A stretch of DNA of 48,758 nt from Moorena sp. SS36440bin_2. GTDB lineage: Bacteria; Cyanobacteriota; Cyanobacteriia; Cyanobacteriales; Coleofasciculaceae. Below are positions 1 through 8,535 of the stretch, one piece after another. A program made the position numbers and the translations under genes. The stretch covers positions 1 to 48,758 of the forward strand of contig WTKN01000128.1 in assembly GCA_011524395.1 (NCBI GenBank), in the 5' to 3' direction. The notes below the pieces were generated by a model. It was not told where the DNA came from, made no database searches, and was given only the letters and a program-made list of their open reading frames with translations. Position 1 is the first letter of the stretch; each line of letters starts with the position of its first letter.

Positions 1-58
1 CCTTAAGCTAATATGTATTTAAATTTCAGATTGCGACCCTTGTGCAAAAACCGGTCTA

Positions 59-95
59 CCATCTCCCCATCTCCCCATCTCCCCATCTCCCCATC
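59..95. repeat. Octamer tandem array (ccatctcc)
   Basis: About 4.6 perfect copies of the 8-mer ccatctcc lie between the contig start and the 3' end of the tpsB gene. The same octamer array recurs at 29979-30007. This is a typical cyanobacterial short tandem repeat; no coding potential is seen. Confidence 0.9.
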
Positions 96-130
96 AGCCC
101 CCATTAACAATTTAAATGGGTGAAAGCTAA

Positions 131-2161
131 CTAAAAGGGCTGGTAGTCTACGGTAAAGTAAATGCCATTGTCTTGCAGTGAGTCCCCCGGATTATCTACC
201 CCGATCAGGGGAATACCATAGTCGAGACGGAGATTAAATCCAGATCCGATCTGCCAACGTAAGCCTAATCCTACACCAGCAATGGTGGCAGGGTTGGGGT
301 CAAGTCCTTGATTATTCGAGGCTGTACCGATTTCAAAGAAAGGGGTTAATTGTAGTCTGGAGTCTGAGGTGAGGAGAATACGTGCCTCTACTCCCCCCAA
401 GATGGCATTATCAGCAATGATTTGATTTTGTCGATAGCCTCTGACGGTATCTCTACCACCTAGACTGAACTTTTCTAGGGATAGTAAGGAATGTGGGGTG
501 AGTTGAGTATTAATTCGGCTGATGAGCAGAATAGATGGTGATAATTGCTCGACCCACTGAAATTGTCCGACCCAGGTAAAGAAACGCCCATCAGGACTTG
601 AGTCACTAATGGTGGCATCAAAGGCATCAATTCCTAGACTAAACTGGGAGCGGGCGGCTAATACTCGTTCTGGACTGCGCTTGACCCAATCTTGAAACAG
701 CCGAATTACTGTGACCTTGGATGTACCATCTGCCGTCGCTCGAGAGAAGGACAAGGGAATGTCATCGAGTATGAAGGCTTGTCGGTGACGCAGGTCTAAG
801 CCTACGCCAACAGCGAATTCAGTCTCTGGCGATCGCAATAAGGGCTGACGGAAACTTAGGGAATAGTTCTGAGTTTCACCTCTAATGTTTAAATCCCGGA
901 AATTCTCGGAAACAAGGCGATTCTCGCTATTGCTGTAGCCCAAGCTCAGGGTTCCTTTACGAGCATTAATGGGGATGGTATACCGAATATCGTAGATGTC
1001 GAGTCCTTCGGTTATACCGTATTCCCCACGAATGCGATCGCCAAATCCGAATAGATTTTCATGAGCAGCAAATACACTGACTTGGGTTGAACCAATACTG
1101 GGAGAACGGTTGTTTTCTGTTTTGACACCGGTGTGAAAGGCTGGGGCTTCTTTGAGTGTCACCTGTAATATATTACGACCGGGAGTGCTCCCTGCGGTCA
1201 ATTCCACGTTCACTCGTTCGATTAAGGGGTCTAGCTGCAACAGTTGCAGTGCTTTAACTAGGCGTTGCTGATTTAAGGGTTTAGTAGTGGCAATTTCTAG
1301 GGGACCAAGTACATAGTCAGGTCGCAGACGGTTTAATCCATTCAGTTCAATTCGTTCTAGCTCACCTTCAACAACCTGTATTTGCACAGTGCCACTGTCC
1401 AGTGCTTGATTATTGAGTAAAAATGCACCAGAGGTAACGTAACCGTTGTTAATATAGAGTTGAGTAATTTTAGAGCGCAGTTCAATTAAATCTTCAAAGG
1501 TGACTTCTTGGTTTTCAATCTCTTCAATTAATGCTGTAATCTGTTCTTGTAAAACGGTGTTACCGAGCACTTCTACAGTTTTGACTAGGAAACGCTCACC
1601 GGATGAAGCGATCAGATCAACTCCGGTAGCATCGGTTTGATATAAAGATTTATAGGGCTTACGAAGTTTAGTTGGTTTTGCCCCCCTAACCCCCCAGCGA
1701 GGGATTGCTCGCTGGGGGGTAATGATTTCAAAGTCCCCCAGAATTGGGGGATTTAGGGGGCTTTGCGTAAGTCTTGATTTATATCGAAAATCTTGACAAA
1801 TACGCCAAAACTCTTTATTGCTATCTCCCTCTCCCTGTGTTTCTATTAATTCTGAACCGATGTTTTCAACGGGACATTTAACCTGAGGTGGCGGTCTAGT
1901 AGAGGTAGCTTCAGCAGTAGATTCTAGTAGCGATGACCCAGATGCGGAAGTAATCGGAAGCGGTGAATTAGATGAATTAGGAATCGTAGATTGAGCCATC
2001 CCATTGAGAGCTGAGATCACTAAGATAGAAACACCAAAACTAGACACACCAAAACCTGCCTTTCCCTTCAGGGCGATCGCTTTTGGTGGTGGCTGCCACA
2101 TACCATAGGGTGGCCGTAGCGCAATCGCCATCCATCTCCAAATTAGATAAACACCCATCAA
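131..2161 (-). CDS. TpsB two-partner secretion translocator (ShlB/FhaC/HecB family)
   Basis: Predicted outer-membrane Omp85/TpsB transporter that would export the TpsA proteins encoded just upstream. A hydrophobic leader spans residues ~37-58, after an unusual N-terminal stretch. A POTRA-like region (~190-340, with FLVKTVEVLGNTVL and IQVVEGELERIELNG) precedes a C-terminal beta-barrel. The barrel carries LFGFGDRIRGEYG, FSLGGRDTVRGYRQ (the VRGY/F-type motif of TpsB proteins) and a terminal FTVDYQPF ending in an aromatic residue. It lies 25 bp after tpsA copy 1 on the same strand, so the operon order is tpsA-tpsA-tpsB. Two oddities: a 43-residue insertion (127-169) caused by an in-frame MITE, and a palindromic repeat encoding part of the N-terminus (residues ~11-30). 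The true start may be an internal codon near residue 39 (a GTG). Confidence 0.9.
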   Translation of the reverse strand: MMGVYLIWRWMAIALRPPYGMWQPPPKAIALKGKAGFGVSSFGVSILVISALNGMAQSTIPNSSNSPLPITSASGSSLLESTAEATSTRPPPQVKCPVENIGSELIETQGEGDSNKEFWRICQDFRYKSRLTQSPLNPPILGDFEIITPQRAIPRWGVRGAKPTKLRKPYKSLYQTDATGVDLIASSGERFLVKTVEVLGNTVLQEQITALIEEIENQEVTFEDLIELRSKITQLYINNGYVTSGAFLLNNQALDSGTVQIQVVEGELERIELNGLNRLRPDYVLGPLEIATTKPLNQQRLVKALQLLQLDPLIERVNVELTAGSTPGRNILQVTLKEAPAFHTGVKTENNRSPSIGSTQVSVFAAHENLFGFGDRIRGEYGITEGLDIYDIRYTIPINARKGTLSLGYSNSENRLVSENFRDLNIRGETQNYSLSFRQPLLRSPETEFAVGVGLDLRHRQAFILDDIPLSFSRATADGTSKVTVIRLFQDWVKRSPERVLAARSQFSLGIDAFDATISDSSPDGRFFTWVGQFQWVEQLSPSILLISRINTQLTPHSLLSLEKFSLGGRDTVRGYRQNQIIADNAILGGVEARILLTSDSRLQLTPFFEIGTASNNQGLDPNPATIAGVGLGLRWQIGSGFNLRLDYGIPLIGVDNPGDSLQDNGIYFTVDYQPF
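1655..1775. mobile_element. MITE-like element inserted in frame in tpsB
   Basis: The 121-bp insert is flanked by the 8-bp direct repeat gatttata (1647-1654 and 1776-1783). It has short imperfect inverted ends (cttacg at 1658-1663, cgtaag at 1766-1771) and inner G/C-rich inverted repeats (gccccccta at the left against tttaggggg at the right). A 12-bp stem (1690-1701 with 1708-1719, loop GGATTG) and a 7-bp stem (1734-1740 with 1745-1751) sit inside. Element plus duplication is 129 bp, exactly 43 codons, so the reading frame survives. The duplicated bases encode Tyr-Lys-Ser on both sides (residues 127-129 and 170-172). The core hairpin recurs at 14637-14662. Confidence 0.8.
2072..2129. repeat. 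Palindromic repeat in the leader of tpsB
   Basis: A 58-bp segment is bounded by ggcgatcgc and gcaatcgcc, near-perfect inverted ends, and contains ccgtagcg. It resembles the intergenic palindromic repeats at 8333-8362, 28478-28600 and 30145-30200. It encodes residues ~11-30 of TpsB, ahead of the hydrophobic leader. Confidence 0.6.
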
Positions 2162-2186
2162 AGTTTCACATTAGCTAGTGCAGGAA

Positions 2187-5087
2187 TTATTCTACACACT
2201 CGCGACTCAAAACTAGCCGTCCATCTGGGAGTCGATATACCTTTTGAGGTTCTACAATCGGATCACCGATTTGCCAAGGGCGATCCGGTTGGGTGCTGGG
2301 ACTAGACCTACCATCAGTGGGTATGGTGCGCACGGTGCCAGTGGCAAAGGGTGAAATCTTACCACTTCCTGGAGCAGTGGGTTTTCCACCGCTGCCAGTA
2401 ATGATGAAGCTACCTGGTTGCTCTCGACTGCGCAAAATGCAGCTATTGGACAGCAAAGTAGTGGTGTCAATCTGATTAAATGGTAAGAAGGTCAGGCTGT
2501 TTTCGATCAGGCTGGCGTCGATAGTGGTGCCAACCCGTCCTCCATCGAAAACCAGTAACTCTTGTGTATTAATATTCAATGAACCCCCCTTTCTGCTTGA
2601 GTCTTTGAAAGGTTCGGCAAATATACCGCTGCGAAACTTACCATCGGCGGATTTACCAATGACTTGCACCAGTTCCGAGGCATTGATGGTCAAAATTCCC
2701 CCATCTCCTTCTGCAAAGGTAATGGCGTCAACCTGTGCTCCATTCTTAAGCAGTAAACTTTGTGTATTAATCTTCAAGGAACCTGCATCTCCGGTTGAGT
2801 CTGGATTAGCTAGGGCGAATATAAAGCTGGGAAAGTTACCATCGGCCGAGACACCCATGACTTGCACCGATTCTTTGGCATTGATGGTCAAAGAACCTGC
2901 ATCTCCTTTTGCCAAGGTCTGGGCAGCAACCACTGCTCCATCCTCCACCAGTAAACGTTGTGTATTAATCATCAAGTTACCCCCATCTCCGGTTGAGTCT
3001 CGATCAACTTCGGTAGTTATCAGGCTGTTAAACCTATCCTCGCCGGAGACGCCAATACCAATGACTTTCACCGATTCTTTGGCATTGATGGTCAAAGAAC
3101 CTGGATCTCCTTTTCCAAAGGTACTGGCGCTAACCTGTCCTCCATCCTTCACCAATAACTGTTCTGTATTAATTTTCAAGTTACCCCCATCTCCGGTTGA
3201 GTCTGGATCAACTCGGGTAGTTATCAGGCTGAAAAACGTATTCTCGCCGGAGACACCAATGACTTTCACCGATTCTGATGCATTGATGGTCACATTACCT
3301 GCATCTCCTTTTCCCAAGGTACGGGTACCAACCACTCCTCCATCCTCAACCAGTAACTTTTGTGTCTTAATGCTTACCGAACCCGCATCTCCTTCTCCCA
3401 AGGTACGGGTGCCAACCACTGCTAGATCTCTGACAGTAACTGACTCAGCCTCAATGGTAATTTCACCCCCATTACCTGAACCAGAAGTACCACTTGTGAC
3501 GAGAAAGCGATCGCTCAACAAAATCTCCTGGTTTGCCAGCAGCTTGATTTGACCCCCATCCCCAGGACCCGAAGTATCAGCTAAAATGAAGCTCTCATTA
3601 TCAATATTAGTACCAGTGAGGATGATATCAACACCCGAGTCAATAGTATTAGTACCCTTGAGCATGATATTAACACCAGAGTCAATAATCACATCCCCGG
3701 CATTTCCGACTTTACTCCTGGTATCAATTGTGGTGACCTCAATTGAACCAGTCACAGCAGAATTGGATTCGTATTGGTTGGTGAGGAACACCTGACCATT
3801 GGGCGGCTGAATAATGACCTCGCCAATCTTTATATTGGCTGTGGTTGGAGGCTCCGAAAAATCCAGTTGCTCAGGCATGGTATTGCCAGTAATGCCGCTC
3901 GGGTTACCGATCTCTGTGGTGCCAGCCCTAATATCTAGGGTGGGGCGACTGCTACCATCTATTGATATGGTGGTGCCATTGGATAGGGTGACGGTTTCCT
4001 GAATATTATTGTTGGGATCAGAACCTGTAATCTTGACATTATCAACCGTTACCGAACCACCGGCGAAAATGTCTAGGGAAGCACCGTCATAACTGTTAAA
4101 ACTGACATCCCCTGCTGAGCGAATAATCGACCCACGGGGACTTGACAAATTCCCTAAACTTCCATCCATTTCCTCAATGGAAAAATTTCCTCCACTCCAA
4201 TAGTGGGTATCCCCTTCAATCGGGTTACCAGAACGCAACACCATATCCCCTAGTGAAAACAACCCACTATCGGGATCACTCAAAGCTAATATATCTATGG
4301 TTTGGTTACCCTCAAGCAATAGTTTCCCTCCAGCTGCTGCCACAAAAGGTAGCCCGACACTATCCCGCACTTTCAGGGTTTCCATAGCCGATAGGGTCAA
4401 ATTCCCCCCAGCGGATAGCCGACCCTGTAAATCTAGGTTCAATCCGGAAAGGGTTAAATCTTTCCCCACTGCCAAGGTGCCAGTATTGATAATATTCCCT
4501 GACACAGAAGCAACCTGATTAAAAAACAATGCTCCGGGATTAATGGTTAGTAAACGGCTAGTTTCGGGTTCAGTCGCACTAAAATACCCATCTTCTCCCC
4601 ATGCGATCGCATTCGCCGTACTTCCTACAAAGGAACCCTCCACATCCAAGCTGGCGTTTGAGCCAAATATAATCCCATTGGGATTGAGCAAAAACAGGTT
4701 GGCTGCTCCATCTACTCCCAAGGTTCCTTGAATATCGCTGGGATTCATTCCGGTCACCCGCGACAGGATATTCTCAATGCCAGCTGGATTAGCTAAATAC
4801 ACCCGCAACCCTTCTGAGACATTGAATTGATCAAAACTGTGGAATAGGTTTACTCCCCGTTGAACTCCCCCTTCAATTAATTCTGCTGGCAATCCTTTTA
4901 CAGAAGCCTCAGGAATTACCACTGAACCATTCGCTCCTAAAGTATCATCTGGTACGATATTGCTCTGAGCATGAGCTTGATTACTAGTAGATGGAATTAA
5001 GAGTGACAGTGTTAATGAACTTGTCATTGCTACTGTACTTACCAATCCCAATTGCGAGCACCGACTCTGCCTAGTTTGCGTGATCAA
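2187..5087 (-). CDS. TpsA exoprotein, copy 1 (filamentous haemagglutinin N-terminal domain)
   Basis: Large secreted protein (966 aa) predicted to cross the outer membrane through the adjacent TpsB. The signal peptide is residues 1-40 (hydrophobic core 13-31, cleavage after AHA). The TPS/haemagglutinin-activity domain is ~42-165, with the hallmark NPNGIIFG at 135-142. A right-handed beta-helix follows, with ~57-60-residue repeats in the second half (units containing TINAKESVKVIG and INTQRLLVEDG). A conserved C-terminal part contains NSCILRSREQPGSF and ends SRECVE. It is a tandem paralogue of the next gene: the 5' ~490 bp and 3' ~420 bp are essentially identical, while the repeat core has diverged. 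A single base change (2189, CAA to TAA) removes the last four residues found in copy 2. Cargo function (adhesin or other) cannot be told from sequence. Confidence 0.92.
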   Translation of the reverse strand: MITQTRQSRCSQLGLVSTVAMTSSLTLSLLIPSTSNQAHAQSNIVPDDTLGANGSVVIPEASVKGLPAELIEGGVQRGVNLFHSFDQFNVSEGLRVYLANPAGIENILSRVTGMNPSDIQGTLGVDGAANLFLLNPNGIIFGSNASLDVEGSFVGSTANAIAWGEDGYFSATEPETSRLLTINPGALFFNQVASVSGNIINTGTLAVGKDLTLSGLNLDLQGRLSAGGNLTLSAMETLKVRDSVGLPFVAAAGGKLLLEGNQTIDILALSDPDSGLFSLGDMVLRSGNPIEGDTHYWSGGNFSIEEMDGSLGNLSSPRGSIIRSAGDVSFNSYDGASLDIFAGGSVTVDNVKITGSDPNNNIQETVTLSNGTTISIDGSSRPTLDIRAGTTEIGNPSGITGNTMPEQLDFSEPPTTANIKIGEVIIQPPNGQVFLTNQYESNSAVTGSIEVTTIDTRSKVGNAGDVIIDSGVNIMLKGTNTIDSGVDIILTGTNIDNESFILADTSGPGDGGQIKLLANQEILLSDRFLVTSGTSGSGNGGEITIEAESVTVRDLAVVGTRTLGEGDAGSVSIKTQKLLVEDGGVVGTRTLGKGDAGNVTINASESVKVIGVSGENTFFSLITTRVDPDSTGDGGNLKINTEQLLVKDGGQVSASTFGKGDPGSLTINAKESVKVIGIGVSGEDRFNSLITTEVDRDSTGDGGNLMINTQRLLVEDGAVVAAQTLAKGDAGSLTINAKESVQVMGVSADGNFPSFIFALANPDSTGDAGSLKINTQSLLLKNGAQVDAITFAEGDGGILTINASELVQVIGKSADGKFRSGIFAEPFKDSSRKGGSLNINTQELLVFDGGRVGTTIDASLIENSLTFLPFNQIDTTTLLSNSCILRSREQPGSFIITGSGGKPTAPGSGKISPFATGTVRTIPTDGRSSPSTQPDRPWQIGDPIVEPQKVYRLPDGRLVLSRECVE

Positions 5088-5343
5088 AGCACCGATTCCT
5101 TAACAAGTAAGTAATAATTTTGTGGCTCTAATTATTATCTCTTAAACTGGTTACCAATCTTATTGGAAGTTACTTTTGTTTGTAAAACTTAATTGACAAA
5201 ATCGGCAAACCTAATGGCAATTATCTGCAAAATTTCTTGCATAAAACTGCAATATAGCCTTTTAATTTTAGGTGTAAAACATTGATGGATTGTCAAGGTT
5301 AATAGGTAACTTCGACATAACCATTAATATAGAAAAACCTAAG

Positions 5344-8244
5344 CTAGTGCAGGAATTGTTCTACACACTCGCGACTCAAAACTAGCCGTCCATCTGGGAG
5401 TCGATATACCTTTTGAGGTTCTACAATCGGATCACCGATTTGCCAAGGGCGATCCGGTTGGGTGCTGGGACTAGACCTACCATCAGTGGGTATGGTGCGC
5501 ACGGTGCCAGTGGCAAAGGGTGAAATCTTACCACTTCCTGGAGCAGTGGGTTTTCCACCGCTGCCAGTAATGATGAAGCTACCTGGTTGCTCTCGACTGC
5601 GCAAAATGCAGCTATTGGACAGCAAAGTAGTGGTGTCAATCTGATTAAATGGTAAGAAGGTCAGGCTGTTTTCGATCAGGCTGGCGTCGATAGTGGTGCC
5701 AACCCGTCCTCCATCGAAAACCAGTAACTCTTGTGTATTAATATTCAATGAACCCCCCTTTCTGGTTGAGTCTTTGAAAGCTTGGGCAAATATACCGCTG
5801 GGAAACTTACCATCGGGGGATTTACCACGGACTTGCACCGGTTCTTTGGCCGAGATCGTCACATTACCTGCATTGCCTTCTGCAAAGGTAATGGCGTTAA
5901 CCCGTCCTCCATCGAAAACCAGTAACTGTTGTGTATTAATATTCAAGTCACCTGCATCTCCTGTTGAGCCTTCCAAAGCTTGGGCTAATATACCGCTGGA
6001 AAACTTACCATTGGCGGAGACACCAATGACTTCCACCGATTCTTTGGCCGAGATGCTCAAATTTCCGGCATTTCCTTTTCCAAAGGTACTGACGCTAACC
6101 TGTCCTCCATCCTTAACCAGTAACTGTTGTGTATTAATCGACAAGTCTCCCGCATCTCCTGTTGAGTTTTCATCAGCTCGGGTACTTATGAGGCTGGGAA
6201 ACGTATCATCGCCGGAGACACCAACACCAATCACTTGCACCGATTCTGAGCCATTGATGCTCACATCACCTGCATCTCCTTTTCCAAGGGTATTTGCAGT
6301 AATCTGTCCTGCATTTTGAAGCAGTAACCGTTGTGCATTAATCTTCAAGTTACCCCCATTCCCTGTTGAGTCTTCCAGGGTACCAGTAGCAATTCGTACA
6401 CCATCTTTCACCAGCAACTCGGATGTGGTAATCGACAAGTCTCCCGCATCTCCTGTTGAGTTTTGATCAGCTCGGGTACTTATGATGCTGGGAAACGTAT
6501 CATCGCCGAAGACACCAATACCAATGACTTGCACCGATTCTGAGCCATTGATAGTCACATCACCTGCATCTCCTTCTGAGAAGGTACGAGCAGCAACCAC
6601 TGCTCCATCCCTGACAATAACCGACTCAGCCTCAATGGTAATTTCACCGCCATTACCTGAACCAGATGTATCACTGGTAGTATCACTGGTGACGCTAAAG
6701 CGATCGCTTAACAAAATTTCCTGGTTTGCCACCAGCTTGATTTGACCCCCCTGGCCAGGACCAAAAGTATTAGCGACAATCCAGCCCTGATTATCTCTCA
6801 AGCTATTAGTACCCATGAGCATGATATCTTTACCGGAGTCAATAATCACATCCCCGGCATTTCCGACGTTACTCCTGGTATCAATTGTCCTGACCTCAAT
6901 TGAACCAGTCACAGCGGAATTGGGTTGGTATTGGTTGGTGAGGAACACCTGACCATTGGGCTGATTGATCCTTACCTCGCCAATCTTTATAGTTGCGGTG
7001 GTTGGAGGCTCCGAAAACTCCAGTTGCTCAGGGGTGGGATTGCCAGTAATGCCAATTGGGTTACCGATAGCTGTGGTGCCAGCCCTAATATCTAGGGTCG
7101 GGCGAGTACTACCATCTATTGATATGGTGGTGCCATTGGATAGGGTGACGGTTTCCTGGATGTTATTTGTGGGATCAGAACCTGTAATCTTGACATTATC
7201 AACCGTTACCGAACCACCGGCGAAAATGTCTAGGGAAGCACCGTCATAACTGTTAAAACTGACATCCCCAGCTGAGCGAATAATCGGGTCACGGGGACTT
7301 GACAAATTCCCTAAACTTCCATCTATTTCCTCAATCGAAAAATTCCCTCCACTCCAATAGTTGGCATCCCCTTTGATCGGGTTACTGGAACGCAACACCA
7401 TATCCCCAAGTGAAAACAACCCACTATCCGGATGATTTAAAGCCAATATATCTATGGTTTGGTTACCCTCAAGCAATAGTTTCCCCCCAGCTGCTGCCAC
7501 AAAAGGTAGGGCTATACTATCCCGGATCTTCAGGGTTTCCATGGCTGATAGGGTCAAATTCCCCCCAGCTGATAGCCGACCCTGTAAATCTAGATTCAAT
7601 GCCGACAGGGTTAAATCCTTGCCCACTGCCAAGGTGCCAGTATTGATAATCTTCCCTGAGACAGAAGCAACCTGATTAAAAAACAATGCTCCGGGATTAA
7701 TGGTTAGTAAACGGCTAGTTTCGGGTTCAGTCGCACTAAAATACCCATCTTCTCCCCATGCGATCGCATTCGCCGTACTTCCTACAAAGGAACCCTCCAC
7801 ATCCAAGCTGGCGTTTGAGCCAAATATAATCCCATTGGGATTGAGCAAAAACAGGTTGGCTGCTCCATCTACTCCCAAGGTTCCTTGAATATCGCTGGGA
7901 TTCATTCCGGTCACCCGCGACAGGATATTCTCAATGCCAGCTGGATTAGCTAAATACACCCGCAACCCTTCTGAGACATTGAATTGATCAAAACTGTGGA
8001 ATAGGTTTACTCCCCGTTGAACTCCCCCTTCAATTAATTCTGCTGGCAATCCTTTTACAGAAGCCTCAGGAATTACCACTGAACCATTCGCTCCTAAAGT
8101 ATCATCTGGTACGATATTGCTCTGAGCATGAGCTTGATTACTAGTAGATGGGATTAATAATGACAGTGTTAATGAACTTGTCATTGCTACTGTACTTACC
8201 AATCCCAATTGCCAACACCGATTCGGCCTAGTTTGTCTGATCAA
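5344..8244 (-). CDS. TpsA exoprotein, copy 2 (filamentous haemagglutinin N-terminal domain)
   Basis: Paralogue of the 2187-5087 gene with the same architecture: signal peptide ending AHA at residue 40, TPS domain with NPNGIIFG at 135-142, beta-helical body with ~57-residue repeats, and a C-terminal block ending SRECVEQFLH. It is also 966 aa. It is first in the TPS operon, 256 bp upstream of copy 1. About 55 bp of upstream sequence (8245-8299) is shared with the region upstream of copy 1 (5088-5142), so the duplicated unit includes the leader region and possibly a promoter. Differences concentrate in the repeat core, where the order and sequence of units differ. This is consistent with repeat shuffling between flanks held identical by gene conversion. 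Confidence 0.92.
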   Translation of the reverse strand: MIRQTRPNRCWQLGLVSTVAMTSSLTLSLLIPSTSNQAHAQSNIVPDDTLGANGSVVIPEASVKGLPAELIEGGVQRGVNLFHSFDQFNVSEGLRVYLANPAGIENILSRVTGMNPSDIQGTLGVDGAANLFLLNPNGIIFGSNASLDVEGSFVGSTANAIAWGEDGYFSATEPETSRLLTINPGALFFNQVASVSGKIINTGTLAVGKDLTLSALNLDLQGRLSAGGNLTLSAMETLKIRDSIALPFVAAAGGKLLLEGNQTIDILALNHPDSGLFSLGDMVLRSSNPIKGDANYWSGGNFSIEEIDGSLGNLSSPRDPIIRSAGDVSFNSYDGASLDIFAGGSVTVDNVKITGSDPTNNIQETVTLSNGTTISIDGSTRPTLDIRAGTTAIGNPIGITGNPTPEQLEFSEPPTTATIKIGEVRINQPNGQVFLTNQYQPNSAVTGSIEVRTIDTRSNVGNAGDVIIDSGKDIMLMGTNSLRDNQGWIVANTFGPGQGGQIKLVANQEILLSDRFSVTSDTTSDTSGSGNGGEITIEAESVIVRDGAVVAARTFSEGDAGDVTINGSESVQVIGIGVFGDDTFPSIISTRADQNSTGDAGDLSITTSELLVKDGVRIATGTLEDSTGNGGNLKINAQRLLLQNAGQITANTLGKGDAGDVSINGSESVQVIGVGVSGDDTFPSLISTRADENSTGDAGDLSINTQQLLVKDGGQVSVSTFGKGNAGNLSISAKESVEVIGVSANGKFSSGILAQALEGSTGDAGDLNINTQQLLVFDGGRVNAITFAEGNAGNVTISAKEPVQVRGKSPDGKFPSGIFAQAFKDSTRKGGSLNINTQELLVFDGGRVGTTIDASLIENSLTFLPFNQIDTTTLLSNSCILRSREQPGSFIITGSGGKPTAPGSGKISPFATGTVRTIPTDGRSSPSTQPDRPWQIGDPIVEPQKVYRLPDGRLVLSRECVEQFLH

Positions 8245-8299
8245 AGCACCGATTCCTTAACAAGTAAGTAATAATTTTGTGGGTGTAATTATTATCTCT

Positions 8300-8334
8300 C
8301 AGCCGTCAGCTGTCAGCCGTCAGCCGTCAGCCGT
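8300..8334. repeat. Heptamer tandem array (cagccgt)
   Basis: Five copies of cagccgt (one reads cagctgt) in the divergent region between the TPS operon and the CHAT gene. They are followed by the palindromic-repeat core ggccacgctacgcgaac at 8346-8362. Confidence 0.9.
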
Positions 8335-8421
8335 TGGCCAAAGGCCACGCTACGCGAACAGTAGTCAGCGCTCAGCCCTTGACCAATAGCCACTCAAGCA
8401 GCGTGGGCGTAGCGCATTAGC

Positions 8422-8498
8422 CGATTCCCGATTCCCGACTCCCTACTCCCGATTCCCGATTCCCGACTCCCGACTCCCTACTCCCGACTCCCTACTCC
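8422..8498. repeat. Heptamer tandem array, eleven units, before the CHAT gene
   Basis: Eleven 7-bp units of three variants, A cgattcc, B cgactcc and C ctactcc, in the order A A B C A A B B C B C. The array ends at ctttgctat, 37 bp before the CHAT gene start. The array at 40162-40210 ends with the same ctttgctat flank. Confidence 0.95.
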
Positions 8499-8535
8499 CT
8501 TTGCTATCATTTAAATCTGCAACTGGAATTCTCCC

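Noticed and set aside
2293-4731. Several long plus-strand frames opposite TpsA copy 1 (one of 342 codons), mirrored at 5462-7888
   Set aside because: They are antisense shadows of a repetitive beta-helix gene. They have no start signals or family resemblance and recur because the gene is duplicated.
8422-8498. Possible CRISPR array
   Set aside because: Units are 7 bp and contiguous with no unique spacers; this is a short tandem repeat array.
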